Below, piece by piece: positions 1 to 8,400 of a stretch of DNA of 64,000 nucleotides. Origin of the DNA: Nocardiopsis coralli (GTDB lineage Bacteria; Actinomycetota; Actinomycetes; Streptosporangiales; Streptosporangiaceae). Below the pieces are notes generated by a model that was not told the DNA's origin, made no database searches, and saw only the letters and a list, made by a program, of their open reading frames with translations. Each line of letters begins with the position of its first letter. The stretch's first letter is position 1. Made by a program: the position numbers and the translations under genes. The stretch is taken from NCBI RefSeq assembly GCF_014892575.1, contig NZ_JADBGI010000011.1:124293-188292 (forward strand), given 5' to 3'.

Positions 1-102
1 GCTGTGGGGGTGCCCTCGGGGGTGCTCCGCCGGGGGCGGCGGATCGGGGCGCCTCCCATGTAACCAGTTCTATCTTTGCGCGACCAGTGCGCCTATCCTC
101 GT

Positions 103-153
103 CTGAACAGGTGCCCGGGGGGAGTCCGGCTCCCGTCGTGAGAACCTGTTCAG
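103..153. repeat. 10-bp inverted repeat upstream of the first gene
   Basis: CTGAACAGGT at 103-112 is matched exactly by ACCTGTTCAG at 144-153, leaving a 31-base loop that itself contains GGAG/CTCC. It lies 38 bases before the first gene. It could be a terminator of a gene left of the window or a regulator site. The remaining bases 1-191 hold no gene I can support. Confidence 0.5.
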
Positions 154-191
154 GAGCGCTCGGGCGGTGATGGTCGACGGATCGGGGCACA

Positions 192-1934
192 GTGCAGGAC
201 CAACGGGACACGGAGGAGCAGACCTCGCGGTGGTCGCGTGCGTCGGCGTGGTTCACCGCCTCCCACTGGCGCGGCCGCACCTGGCGCGACCTGGTCCCCG
301 CCCGCGCCCGGTCCCGCCGGTTCGAGCCCGGCCCTCTCGGCCTTCTCGGCGTCATGCTCGCCGCCATGGCCGTGACCCTGCTGATCATCCAGCACGGGTC
401 CGGGGGTTTCGGCGAGAGCGGTGAGGAGGCCGGCGACCAGCCCGCGGCGTTCCCGGGGCCGCCCGACGGCGAGCTGCGTGTCATGCCCGTCGGCGACGGC
501 CTCACCCAGGGCAGCAGCGGCGACCACACCTGGCGCTACCACCTGTGGTCGCACCTGGACGGCGCTGACGTCGACTTCTCCTTCGTGGGCCCGCACGACG
601 ACATGTACTCCCTGGAGGAGGACGGCCACGGCGACCACAATTACGCCGAACCGGACTTCGACACCGCCCACGCCGCCCGCTGGGGCCAGAGCGTCGACGA
701 CATGGCCGACGGCATCGCCGAGTCCGCCGCTGAGCACGAACCGCACTACCTGCTGATCCTGGCCGGCTCCGACGACCTGCTGTCCGGAGGCGACCCAGAC
801 CTGGTCCTCGAGGGCATCGGCGAGACGGTCTCGACCGCGCGCGTGGCCCTGGAGGACGCCCGCTTCGTGATCGGGGAGCTGCCCCGGGTGGAGGGCACCG
901 GCGACGACACGGCCGTCAACGAACGCATCGACCGCTTCAACATGGGCCTGGTCGACCTGGCCGAGCAGCTGTCCTCCGGTTCCTCCCCGGTGGTGATCGC
1001 GCAGGTCTCCGAGGACTACGCCCCCGAGTTCGACAACTGGGACGAGGCCCACCCCAACGCGCGGGGCGAGGTCAAGATCGCCGCGGCCTTCGCCGACGCC
1101 CTCGCAGACCCGCTGGAGGTCGGTGAACCCTTCCCCAGGCCGCTCCCGGAGCTCTCGGCCGGACCGCGCACCCCGCCCGACCCCGAGGCCGAGGAGGCCG
1201 GCGACGGGCTGCGCATCTCGTGGGACCAGGTCCCCGGCGCCACCGACTACCGGGTGGAGCAGCGCCGCACCGAACCCGAACCGGACGATGCCGCCGTGCT
1301 GCCCCTGGACGTCGAACGCGACGGCGGGCGCCGGTCGGTGCTCGTGGAGTCACTGCTGAGCGGGGCCGCGTACGAGTTCGTCGTGCACCCGTACAAGGGC
1401 CGTGACGCCGGGGTGGGCTCCGACCCGCTGGAGGTGGTCTACGACGACGATCCGCCCCCGGGCCCGGACACCCTGTCGGTACGCGCGGACGGCACGGTGG
1501 TGTGGGACGAGGTCGGTTCCGCGTCCCACTACGAGGTGTGGGTACGCACCCTGGACTGCTCGGTGAGTGACGACAGCCGCCGCCCACTGCCGTCCCAGAA
1601 CACCGGACCGGAGAGCGGACGCGCACCGGCCGGGGAACACGACCAGGACCACGAGGCGCCCGCCTCGCCGCCGCCCGAGTCCCCGAGCCCGCCGCCGCCC
1701 GCGCCGCCCGAACCCGACGAGTCGCCGGACCCGCCGGGGATCGCGGCCGAGCCGGTCTGCGAACCCCGCGACGGGCAGGGCCCCGGCGAGGGCGAGGGCT
1801 GGCAGGGCCAGGGGTCGGTCGGTTCCGATCCCCTGTGGGGCCCGACGGTCTCCGGCCCGCACGAGGTGGTCGTGCGCTCCTACCGCGACTACGTCCCGGG
1901 CGGGTACTCCGACCCGGTGCTGCTGGAGGCCTGA
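192..1934 (+). CDS. Membrane-anchored SGNH-fold protein with two fibronectin type III domains
   Basis: A 580-residue surface protein. An N-terminal cytoplasmic segment is followed by one membrane helix (about residues 49-68), so the rest is probably outside the cell. Residues about 95-310 follow the SGNH/GDSL hydrolase plan, with MPVGDGLTQG as block I, GSDDL as block III and DEAHPNARGE as block V. Two fibronectin type III domains follow from about residue 322; the second is interrupted by a Pro-rich insert (about 475-535). The block I serine is glycine (G103) and the block III asparagine is aspartate, so esterase activity is doubtful although the late Asp-His pair remains. The start is GTG 192. 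The stop overlaps the next ATG (TGATG), implying coupled translation with the membrane protein downstream. Confidence 0.8.
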   Translation: MQDQRDTEEQTSRWSRASAWFTASHWRGRTWRDLVPARARSRRFEPGPLGLLGVMLAAMAVTLLIIQHGSGGFGESGEEAGDQPAAFPGPPDGELRVMPVGDGLTQGSSGDHTWRYHLWSHLDGADVDFSFVGPHDDMYSLEEDGHGDHNYAEPDFDTAHAARWGQSVDDMADGIAESAAEHEPHYLLILAGSDDLLSGGDPDLVLEGIGETVSTARVALEDARFVIGELPRVEGTGDDTAVNERIDRFNMGLVDLAEQLSSGSSPVVIAQVSEDYAPEFDNWDEAHPNARGEVKIAAAFADALADPLEVGEPFPRPLPELSAGPRTPPDPEAEEAGDGLRISWDQVPGATDYRVEQRRTEPEPDDAAVLPLDVERDGGRRSVLVESLLSGAAYEFVVHPYKGRDAGVGSDPLEVVYDDDPPPGPDTLSVRADGTVVWDEVGSASHYEVWVRTLDCSVSDDSRRPLPSQNTGPESGRAPAGEHDQDHEAPASPPPESPSPPPPAPPEPDESPDPPGIAAEPVCEPRDGQGPGEGEGWQGQGSVGSDPLWGPTVSGPHEVVVRSYRDYVPGGYSDPVLLEA

Positions 1935-3760
1935 TGCGCGGCGCCTGGACCGCGCGGCTCCTGCCGTGGGCGGTGGGCCTGGTCGCGGGTGTGCTCGCGC
2001 TCGGCCCCGCGCTCGGGCGGGGGTTCGTCCTGCGCTACGACATGGTGTTCGTACCGGACCTGTCGGTGCGCGGGGTGCTGGCGGACGCCGACGGGTTCCC
2101 GCGCGCGATCCCCAGCGACGCCGTGGTCGGGGCGCTGTCGTCGGTGCTGCCGGGCGACCTGGTGCAGTCCCTGGCGCTCCTGGCGGTCTTCGTGCTCGGC
2201 GGGGCCGGTGCGGCGCGCCTGGCCCTGCGACTGCTCTCCTCCGCTGACGGGCCGACCGCCGGTACGGCGGTCGCTTCGGTGGCGGCCGGTGTCGCCTACG
2301 TCTGGAACCCGTTCGTGGCCGAACGCCTGCTGCTCGGCCAATGGGCGGTGCTGTTGGGGTACGCGGGGCTGCCGTGGGTGGTGGCGGCGACCGCACGCCT
2401 GGCCGAGCGCTCCCCGGGCCGGGGCCTGGCCGGGCTGGTGTGTGCGCTCATCCCTGCGGCGGTCGGCGGGTTCTCCTCGGTCCTGCTCTCGGCCCTGGCG
2501 GCGGGTCCGGTCGCGCTTTGGCGGCGCGGTCCCCGTGCACTGCGCTGGTGGGCGCGCGCAGGGCTGTTCGCGGCCGCCCTGGTACTGGTGTCGCTCCCGT
2601 GGCTGGTGCCGTCGCTGACCGCGGGAGCAGTGACCGACCCGCGCGGGGTGGAGGCCTTCGCGCCCCGCGCCGACACCCCGTTCGGTGTCCTGGGGTCGCT
2701 GTTGGCCCTGGGCGGGGTCTGGAACGCCGGGGCGGTCCCGCCGGGGTACGGCGAACCCGTGACCGCGCTGCTGCGGCTGGTGCTGTGCGTGCTGGCCCTC
2801 GCCACGTGGGTGTGGTGGATGCTGCGGCGCGACCGTCCGGTGTTCGGCACGGGGCTCTCCGTGGGAGCCGCGGTCGGGTTCACGATCGCACTGGCCGGCG
2901 CCACCGGGGCCGGACGCGCGGTCACCTCGGGGCTCATCGAACTGTGGCCGGGTTTCGGTCCCCTGCGCGACGCCCAGCTGTACGTGGCCCCGCTCGGGCT
3001 CGTTCAGGCCCTGGGACTGGCGTTCGTGGTGTGGTGGGCGGCCGGCGCGGCGCAGGCCCCCGTGTGGCGGGTGGGAACCGGGGTGTTCGCGGCGCTGCTG
3101 CCCGTCGTGGTGCTGCCGGGGCTGGTGTGGGGTGCGGGCGGCCGACTGGAACCGGTCGAGTACCCGGATGAGTGGGTGCGCGCGCAGAACGAGGTGGCCG
3201 CCGACGACGTCCCCGGTTCCGTGGTGGTGCTGCCGTGGAGCGCCTACCGCGGGCTCGACTGGTCGGGGGAGACGACCGTGGCCCTGGACCCGGCGACCAA
3301 GCTCTTCGACCGGCGCACGGTCTGGAACGACGACCTGTCGGTGGGAACCCCCGACGGCGGCACGGTCGTGGTCGAGGGCGAGGACCCGCTGGCCGTGCAG
3401 GTGGCGGGGGTGCTGGACCCCGATCCGGAGACGGGGATGCCCCGCGGCGAGGACCTTGCTGCGGAGCTCGGCGCGCTCGGGGCACGATACGTCGTCGTGT
3501 CCGCTCCGGTCGATAACGGGTTCTGGTCCGAGGGCCAGGGTTTCGAGGTGGTGTCCGAGGGGTCGGAGATGACCCTGTTCCGGGTTCCGGAAGCGCGGGT
3601 AAAAGCCGACAAACCAGGCATAACGGGGTTGGAAGTTACCGGCGGGTTAGTTACAGTTGGGGCAATCATCTGGTCTGTAGGTAGATCAGGTTCTAGTCTC
3701 GTTCTCCAGTGCCCCGGCCCCAGAGCGGGGCGGAGCACGCGGAAGGAGATCCCCACGTGA
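1934..3760 (+). CDS. Large polytopic membrane protein, GT-C-like
   Basis: About 608 residues with roughly ten or more hydrophobic helices over the first 400 residues, then a soluble domain. The stretch around YVWNPFVAERLLLGQW resembles the helix-loop pattern of GT-C membrane glycosyltransferases, including the AftD-like protein encoded at 5435-9922. A role in building or transferring a cell-surface glycan is therefore inferred; the exact reaction is unknown. ATG 1934 is chosen because it overlaps the upstream stop. The last 50 or so codons (from about 3592) use codons foreign to this genome (TTA, ATA, AGA, AAA, GTA) and look like intergenic DNA read as protein; the functional C-terminus may lie near residue 555. 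The stop overlaps the next start (GTGA). Confidence 0.75.
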   Translation: MRGAWTARLLPWAVGLVAGVLALGPALGRGFVLRYDMVFVPDLSVRGVLADADGFPRAIPSDAVVGALSSVLPGDLVQSLALLAVFVLGGAGAARLALRLLSSADGPTAGTAVASVAAGVAYVWNPFVAERLLLGQWAVLLGYAGLPWVVAATARLAERSPGRGLAGLVCALIPAAVGGFSSVLLSALAAGPVALWRRGPRALRWWARAGLFAAALVLVSLPWLVPSLTAGAVTDPRGVEAFAPRADTPFGVLGSLLALGGVWNAGAVPPGYGEPVTALLRLVLCVLALATWVWWMLRRDRPVFGTGLSVGAAVGFTIALAGATGAGRAVTSGLIELWPGFGPLRDAQLYVAPLGLVQALGLAFVVWWAAGAAQAPVWRVGTGVFAALLPVVVLPGLVWGAGGRLEPVEYPDEWVRAQNEVAADDVPGSVVVLPWSAYRGLDWSGETTVALDPATKLFDRRTVWNDDLSVGTPDGGTVVVEGEDPLAVQVAGVLDPDPETGMPRGEDLAAELGALGARYVVVSAPVDNGFWSEGQGFEVVSEGSEMTLFRVPEARVKADKPGITGLEVTGGLVTVGAIIWSVGRSGSSLVLQCPGPRAGRSTRKEIPT

Positions 3761-3897
3761 TCAAGGTAATCGCCGCCTGCGCCATCGGCGCGGCCCTCGC
3801 CGGCGGCGCCGCGTTCGTGGCGACCAGTGTTGCCACGGAATCGACCGCCACCGCTGAACCGGTGAACGAAACCCTCTACAACTACGGCGACCGCTAG
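3757..3897 (+). CDS. DUF2613 small membrane/secreted protein
   Basis: A 46-residue protein: a short basic start, one Ala/Gly-rich hydrophobic segment (residues 5-24), then a Thr/Glu-rich tail ending NYGDR. The size, single helix and Tyr-Gly-Asp-Arg ending fit the actinobacterial DUF2613 family. From memory, M. tuberculosis carries such a protein (Rv0236A) next to aftD, the same neighbourhood as here. The start GTG 3757 is set by the GGAAGGAG ribosome site just upstream and overlaps the previous stop. The function is unknown; location beside envelope glycosyltransferases suggests a membrane accessory role. Confidence 0.75.
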   Translation: MIKVIAACAIGAALAGGAAFVATSVATESTATAEPVNETLYNYGDR

Positions 3898-3918
3898 GAA
3901 GTCGCAGCGGAGGACCGA

Positions 3919-3946
3919 GGGCGCCTCGCCCCCGGGCGGGGCGCCC
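3919..3946 (+). terminator. GC-rich hairpin after the DUF2613 gene
   Basis: GGGCGCC at 3919-3925 pairs with GGCGCCC at 3940-3946, with a C/G-rich loop and no T run. It may attenuate or end the upstream transcript before the glycosyltransferase gene. Bases 3898-4112 hold no other gene. Confidence 0.45.
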
Positions 3947-4112
3947 GCCCCCCGACCCCCGGCGGCCCCGGCCGCTGACCCCATCGACGTCCGGTCGAGG
4001 GCCTGCCAGGTGTGTGTTCGACGCGCCCCCGTTCCGTCGCTCAGCGTGCCCAATCCCATGCGCACGGTCACCACGCAGCTCCCACCGGGCATCCCGCGCG
4101 GAAGGAGAGCGT

Positions 4113-5438
4113 GTGGTCTTCCCCAAGACCCCCGACCGGTCCGCGGCCGGTCCGCCCTCGGCCACCGAGCCCGCCGCAGTGGCCCCCGCGCCCGCAGCGG
4201 CCCCGGCACCCGCCCCCACGGAGGCCCCCATCGACCTCGGCCCGCGCCTCGACGGCGTCAGGATCGTCATGATCAACTGGCGCGACCCCTGGCAGTCCGC
4301 CGCCGGCGGGGCCGAGGAGTACGCCTGGCGCATCAGCCGCCACCTGGCCGAACGCGGCGCCATCGTCACCTTCCTGACCAGCCGCGAACCCCACCAGGCC
4401 CGGGTGGAGACCGAGGACGGCATCGTCATCCGCCGCATGGGCGGCCGCTTCACCGTCTACCCGCGCGTCATGGCCTGGCTCGCGCTCTGGCGCCGCGAGT
4501 ACCAGCTCGCCTTCGACTGCATGAACGGCATCCCGTTCCTGTCCCGCCTCGTGCTGCGCCGCAGCACCCGCGTGGTCAGCGTCGTGCACCACGTCCACGA
4601 CCTCCAGTTCGACGCCTACTTCTCCGCGCCGCTGGCCTGGTTCGGCAGGTTCATGGAGTCGACGGTGGCCTCCTTCGTCTACCGCCGCTGCACCACGGTG
4701 ACGGTCTCGGAATCCTCCCGCCGGGCCATGCGCGACAAGCTCGGCTGGCGCGCCCCCATCGAGATCGTGCACAACGGCGGCCTGTCCGGGCCCCGCAGGC
4801 CGCTCGACGACGCGCCCACCCCCGCCGAGGTCGGCAGTCCCGCCCTGGTCAGCCTCGGCCGCCTCGTGGTGCAGAAGCGCGTCGAGCGGGTCGCGTCCCT
4901 CGCGCACGGGCTCCGCGACCAGCACCCCGACCTGCGCGTGCACGTCATCGGGCGCGGGCCCGAGGGCGAACGCCTCACCGGACAGGTACAGCGCGAGGGC
5001 ACCGCCGACCGGGTGCACATCCACGGGTTCCTGTCCGAGGAGGACAAGAACGCGGTCCTGGGCGCCTGCACCCTCCACGTGACCGCCTCGGAGTTCGAGG
5101 GCTGGGGCCTCACCGTCATCGAGGCCGCCCGGCTGGGCGTGCCCACCGTGGCCTACGATGTGGACGGACTTCGCGATTCGGTCCGGGACGGGGAGACCGG
5201 GTGGCTCGTCCGCGACGGCGAGAGCCTCACCGACGTGGTCGCCCGCGCCCTCAAGGAACTGTCCGACCCCCGCCGCGCCGAGGAGGTCCGCCGCGCCTGC
5301 CGCGACTGGGCGTCCCGGTTCACCTGGGAGGCCAGCGGGGCGCGGATGACCCGCCTGGTCGCGAACGAACTCGCACTCACCGACAGCACGACCCCCGGCG
5401 GCCCGAACAACCCAGCGGGTAGGAAAACGACCACGTGA
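4113..5438 (+). CDS. GT4-family glycosyltransferase
   Basis: About 441 residues with the two-lobed GT-B plan of retaining GT4 enzymes. The N-lobe has a glycine-rich start (MINWRDPWQSAAGGAEEY), as in GT4 donors-acceptor enzymes. The C-lobe shows SLGRLVVQKRVERV, followed by the ExxxxGLTVIEA-type stretch around SEFEGWGLTVIEAARLG, which binds the nucleotide sugar. The first 40 residues are Pro/Ala-rich and probably disordered. I chose GTG 4113, with GGAAGGAG five bases ahead; earlier in-frame starts lack a ribosome site. The stop overlaps the AftD-like gene by four bases, so it probably acts in the same envelope glycan pathway. Acceptor and sugar cannot be read from sequence. Confidence 0.88.
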   Translation: MVFPKTPDRSAAGPPSATEPAAVAPAPAAAPAPAPTEAPIDLGPRLDGVRIVMINWRDPWQSAAGGAEEYAWRISRHLAERGAIVTFLTSREPHQARVETEDGIVIRRMGGRFTVYPRVMAWLALWRREYQLAFDCMNGIPFLSRLVLRRSTRVVSVVHHVHDLQFDAYFSAPLAWFGRFMESTVASFVYRRCTTVTVSESSRRAMRDKLGWRAPIEIVHNGGLSGPRRPLDDAPTPAEVGSPALVSLGRLVVQKRVERVASLAHGLRDQHPDLRVHVIGRGPEGERLTGQVQREGTADRVHIHGFLSEEDKNAVLGACTLHVTASEFEGWGLTVIEAARLGVPTVAYDVDGLRDSVRDGETGWLVRDGESLTDVVARALKELSDPRRAEEVRRACRDWASRFTWEASGARMTRLVANELALTDSTTPGGPNNPAGRKTTT

Positions 5439-8400
5439 CTACGGCGGACCCCTCCGCCCGGCGCGGCCCGGAGGAGCCCGGCGCACCGTCCGCCCCGCGC
5501 GGACCCCTGGACGACACGCTGCTCGCGCGGCTCAAGGTCCTCACGGTGTGCCTGCTCCTGGGCGCGTTGGCGGCCAGCATCGACCCCGGCAACATCGTCA
5601 GCGACACCAAGCTCGACATGACGGCGGACCCGCTGGGGTTCATGGAGCGCGCCCTGTACCTCTGGGACGCCTCCTACTTCGGGCAGATCCAGAACCAGGC
5701 CTACGGGTACTTCTTCCCGAACGGGCCCTTCCACGCGCTCCTCGACGTGCTGGGCATGCCCGACTGGCTCATCCAACGCCTGTGGATGGCCGTGCTCCTC
5801 ATCGCCGCGTTCGTGGGCACCTACAAGGTCGCCCGGGCGCTCGGCCTCGGCACCGTCAACACCCGCATCCTCGCCGGGGTGGCCTACGCGCTGGCCCCGC
5901 GCGTGCTCACGCTGCTGTCGTACAACTCCGCGGAACTGCAGCCCATGCTGCTCATGCCGTGGATCCTGCTCCCGCTGATCCTGGGCGCCAAACACGGCTA
6001 CCCGCCCGCGCGCATGGCCCTGCTCTCCGGGCTGGCCTTCCTCATGTGCGGCGGCACCAACGCCGCCTCCGAGCTCGCCGTGCTGGTCGTGCCCGGGCTC
6101 TACCTGCTGACCCGCGCCAACGGCCCCCGCAAGTGGCGGCTCATGGGGTGGTGGTCGCTCGCCCTGGTGCTGGCCGCGTTCTGGTACATCGTGCCGCTGC
6201 TGCTCATGTCGCGGTACGTGTACTCGTTCATGCCCTACACCGAGGACGCCGCCGTCACCACCGACGTGACGTCGATCCTCAACGCGTTGCGCGGCACGTC
6301 CAACTGGATGGGGTTCCTGCCCGACCAGGGCAACACCGCCCTGCCCGCCGGCGCGGAGCTGTCCACCGCGCCGTGGCTGATCGCCGTCACCGCGCTCGTG
6401 GCCGGTCTCGGGCTGGCCGGGCTCATCAACCGGCGCACGCCCGAGCGGCTCTTCCTCATCTCCACCCTGCTGGTCGGCACCGCGATCGTGGTCGCCGGTT
6501 ACACCGGGACCCTCACCGGGCCGTTCGCCGAGACGATGCGGGGCCTGTTCGACGGGGCACTCGCGCCGTTCCGCAACATCCACAAGTTCGACGCGCTCAT
6601 CCGGTTGCCGATCGTGCTGGGGCTGGCGCACCTGCCCGTGGTCGTGGCCCGGGACTGGGCCGAACGCCGGGGCGAACGTGTGTCGGGGCGAGTGCGCAGG
6701 GCCGTCGCCGGCGGTACCTCCGCGGTCTTCCTGGTCACCCTCGTGCCCATCGGGACCGCCGGGGTCGCGCCCGCCGGCGGTTACGAGGAGATCCCCGACT
6801 ACTGGCACGAGGCGGCCGACTGGCTCGAGGAGAACTCCGGCGACACCGGGATGACCATGGCCCTGCCCGGGTCGGCCCGCGGTGAGTACGAGTGGGGCCG
6901 CCCGATGGACGAACCCCTCCAACCCCTCTTGGACGGGGCCTGGACCAACCACCAGATCATCCCCTGGGGTTCGGCCGGCGCCTCCCGTCTCACCCACGAG
7001 ATCGACCAGCGTGTCTCCTCCGGCCGCGGCTCCCAGGGCCTGGCCGACACCCTGGCCCGCACGGGCGTCACCCACCTGGTGGTCCGCAACGACCTGCAGC
7101 GCGTCGACCTCAACGGCGCCTGGCCCGCCCGTGTGCACCAGGCCCTCGACGACTCACCGGGCATCAGCGTGGCCGAGACCTTCGGGCCCACCGTCGGCTC
7201 CCTCGACCACTCGTCGGCCTCGCAGTGGTTCGACCAGCCCCACCCCTCCCTCACCGTCTACGAGGTCGAGGAGGCCGCACCCACCGTGGGCACGGTGCCC
7301 GCGGACGAGACCGTGCGGGTCACCGGCGGACCGGAGTCGATGCTCCACCTCGCCGAGGAGGGCGTGATCGGCGACGACCGCCCCGTCGTGCTCGGCGACG
7401 ACCCCACCGCCGAGGACATCGCGGCCGAGGACACCGTCGTCACCGACACCGCACGCCGCCGCGAGGTCGTCTACCCCGACGTGCGCAACAACGTCTCCGC
7501 CACCCTCACCGAGGACCAGGAGCTCGAACGCGACGTCCCCGCGCCCGACATCATGGACCCCGCATGGGAAGGGTTCGTCGGCCACGCCGAGGACCTCGGC
7601 ATCGAGTCGGTGCGCGCCTCCTCCGCCGAGAGCGGCGCCGACGCCCGATCCTCCGACCGCGACCCGGGCCACGCGCCGCACGCCGCGCTCGACGACGACC
7701 TCAGCACGTCGTGGCGCTCCAGCGTCTTCACCGGGGCGATCGGCGAATGGATCGAGATCGAGTTCGCCGAACCGCGCGACCTCGACGGCCTCTCCATGGC
7801 CTTCGAACAGTTCGCCGACGAACCCCCGCCCTCCACGGTCAGCCTCATCACCGACGAGGGCAGCTCCGAGGTCACCGTCGAGGAGACCGACGAACCCCAG
7901 GAGGTCACCGCGCCGCCGGGCGAGACCAGCACCCTGCGCGTACGCATCGACGAACTCGCCTGGGAACCGGAGGACCGCTTCGGCACCCGGGTCGGCATCT
8001 CCGACATCGCCCTGCCCGGGATGGAGGCCGGACGCACCCTGGACGTGCCCGGACCCGCCGACGCCGGGAGCCACCTCTTCACCGGCTCCACCGGTACCGT
8101 GCCCGGGTGCATGGAGGGCCCCAACGCCTGGGTGTGCAACCCCGGGCTCCAGGTCCAGGGCGAGGACGCCCGTGGGCTCGACCGCACGTTCACGCTGTCG
8201 GAGGACGCCGCCTCCGAACCCCACTCCATCTCCGGGCAGGTCGTGCTCACCGACCCCCGCGAGGCCGAGAACGCCGCCAACCGGGCGAGCCCGTTCCCGC
8301 ACGTGACGGCCTCCTCCACCGCCGTGCAGCACCCCGCCGCCATGGGCCGGGGCGCGCTCGACGACGAGGACGGCACGGTCTGGTACCCGGACCCCGACGA

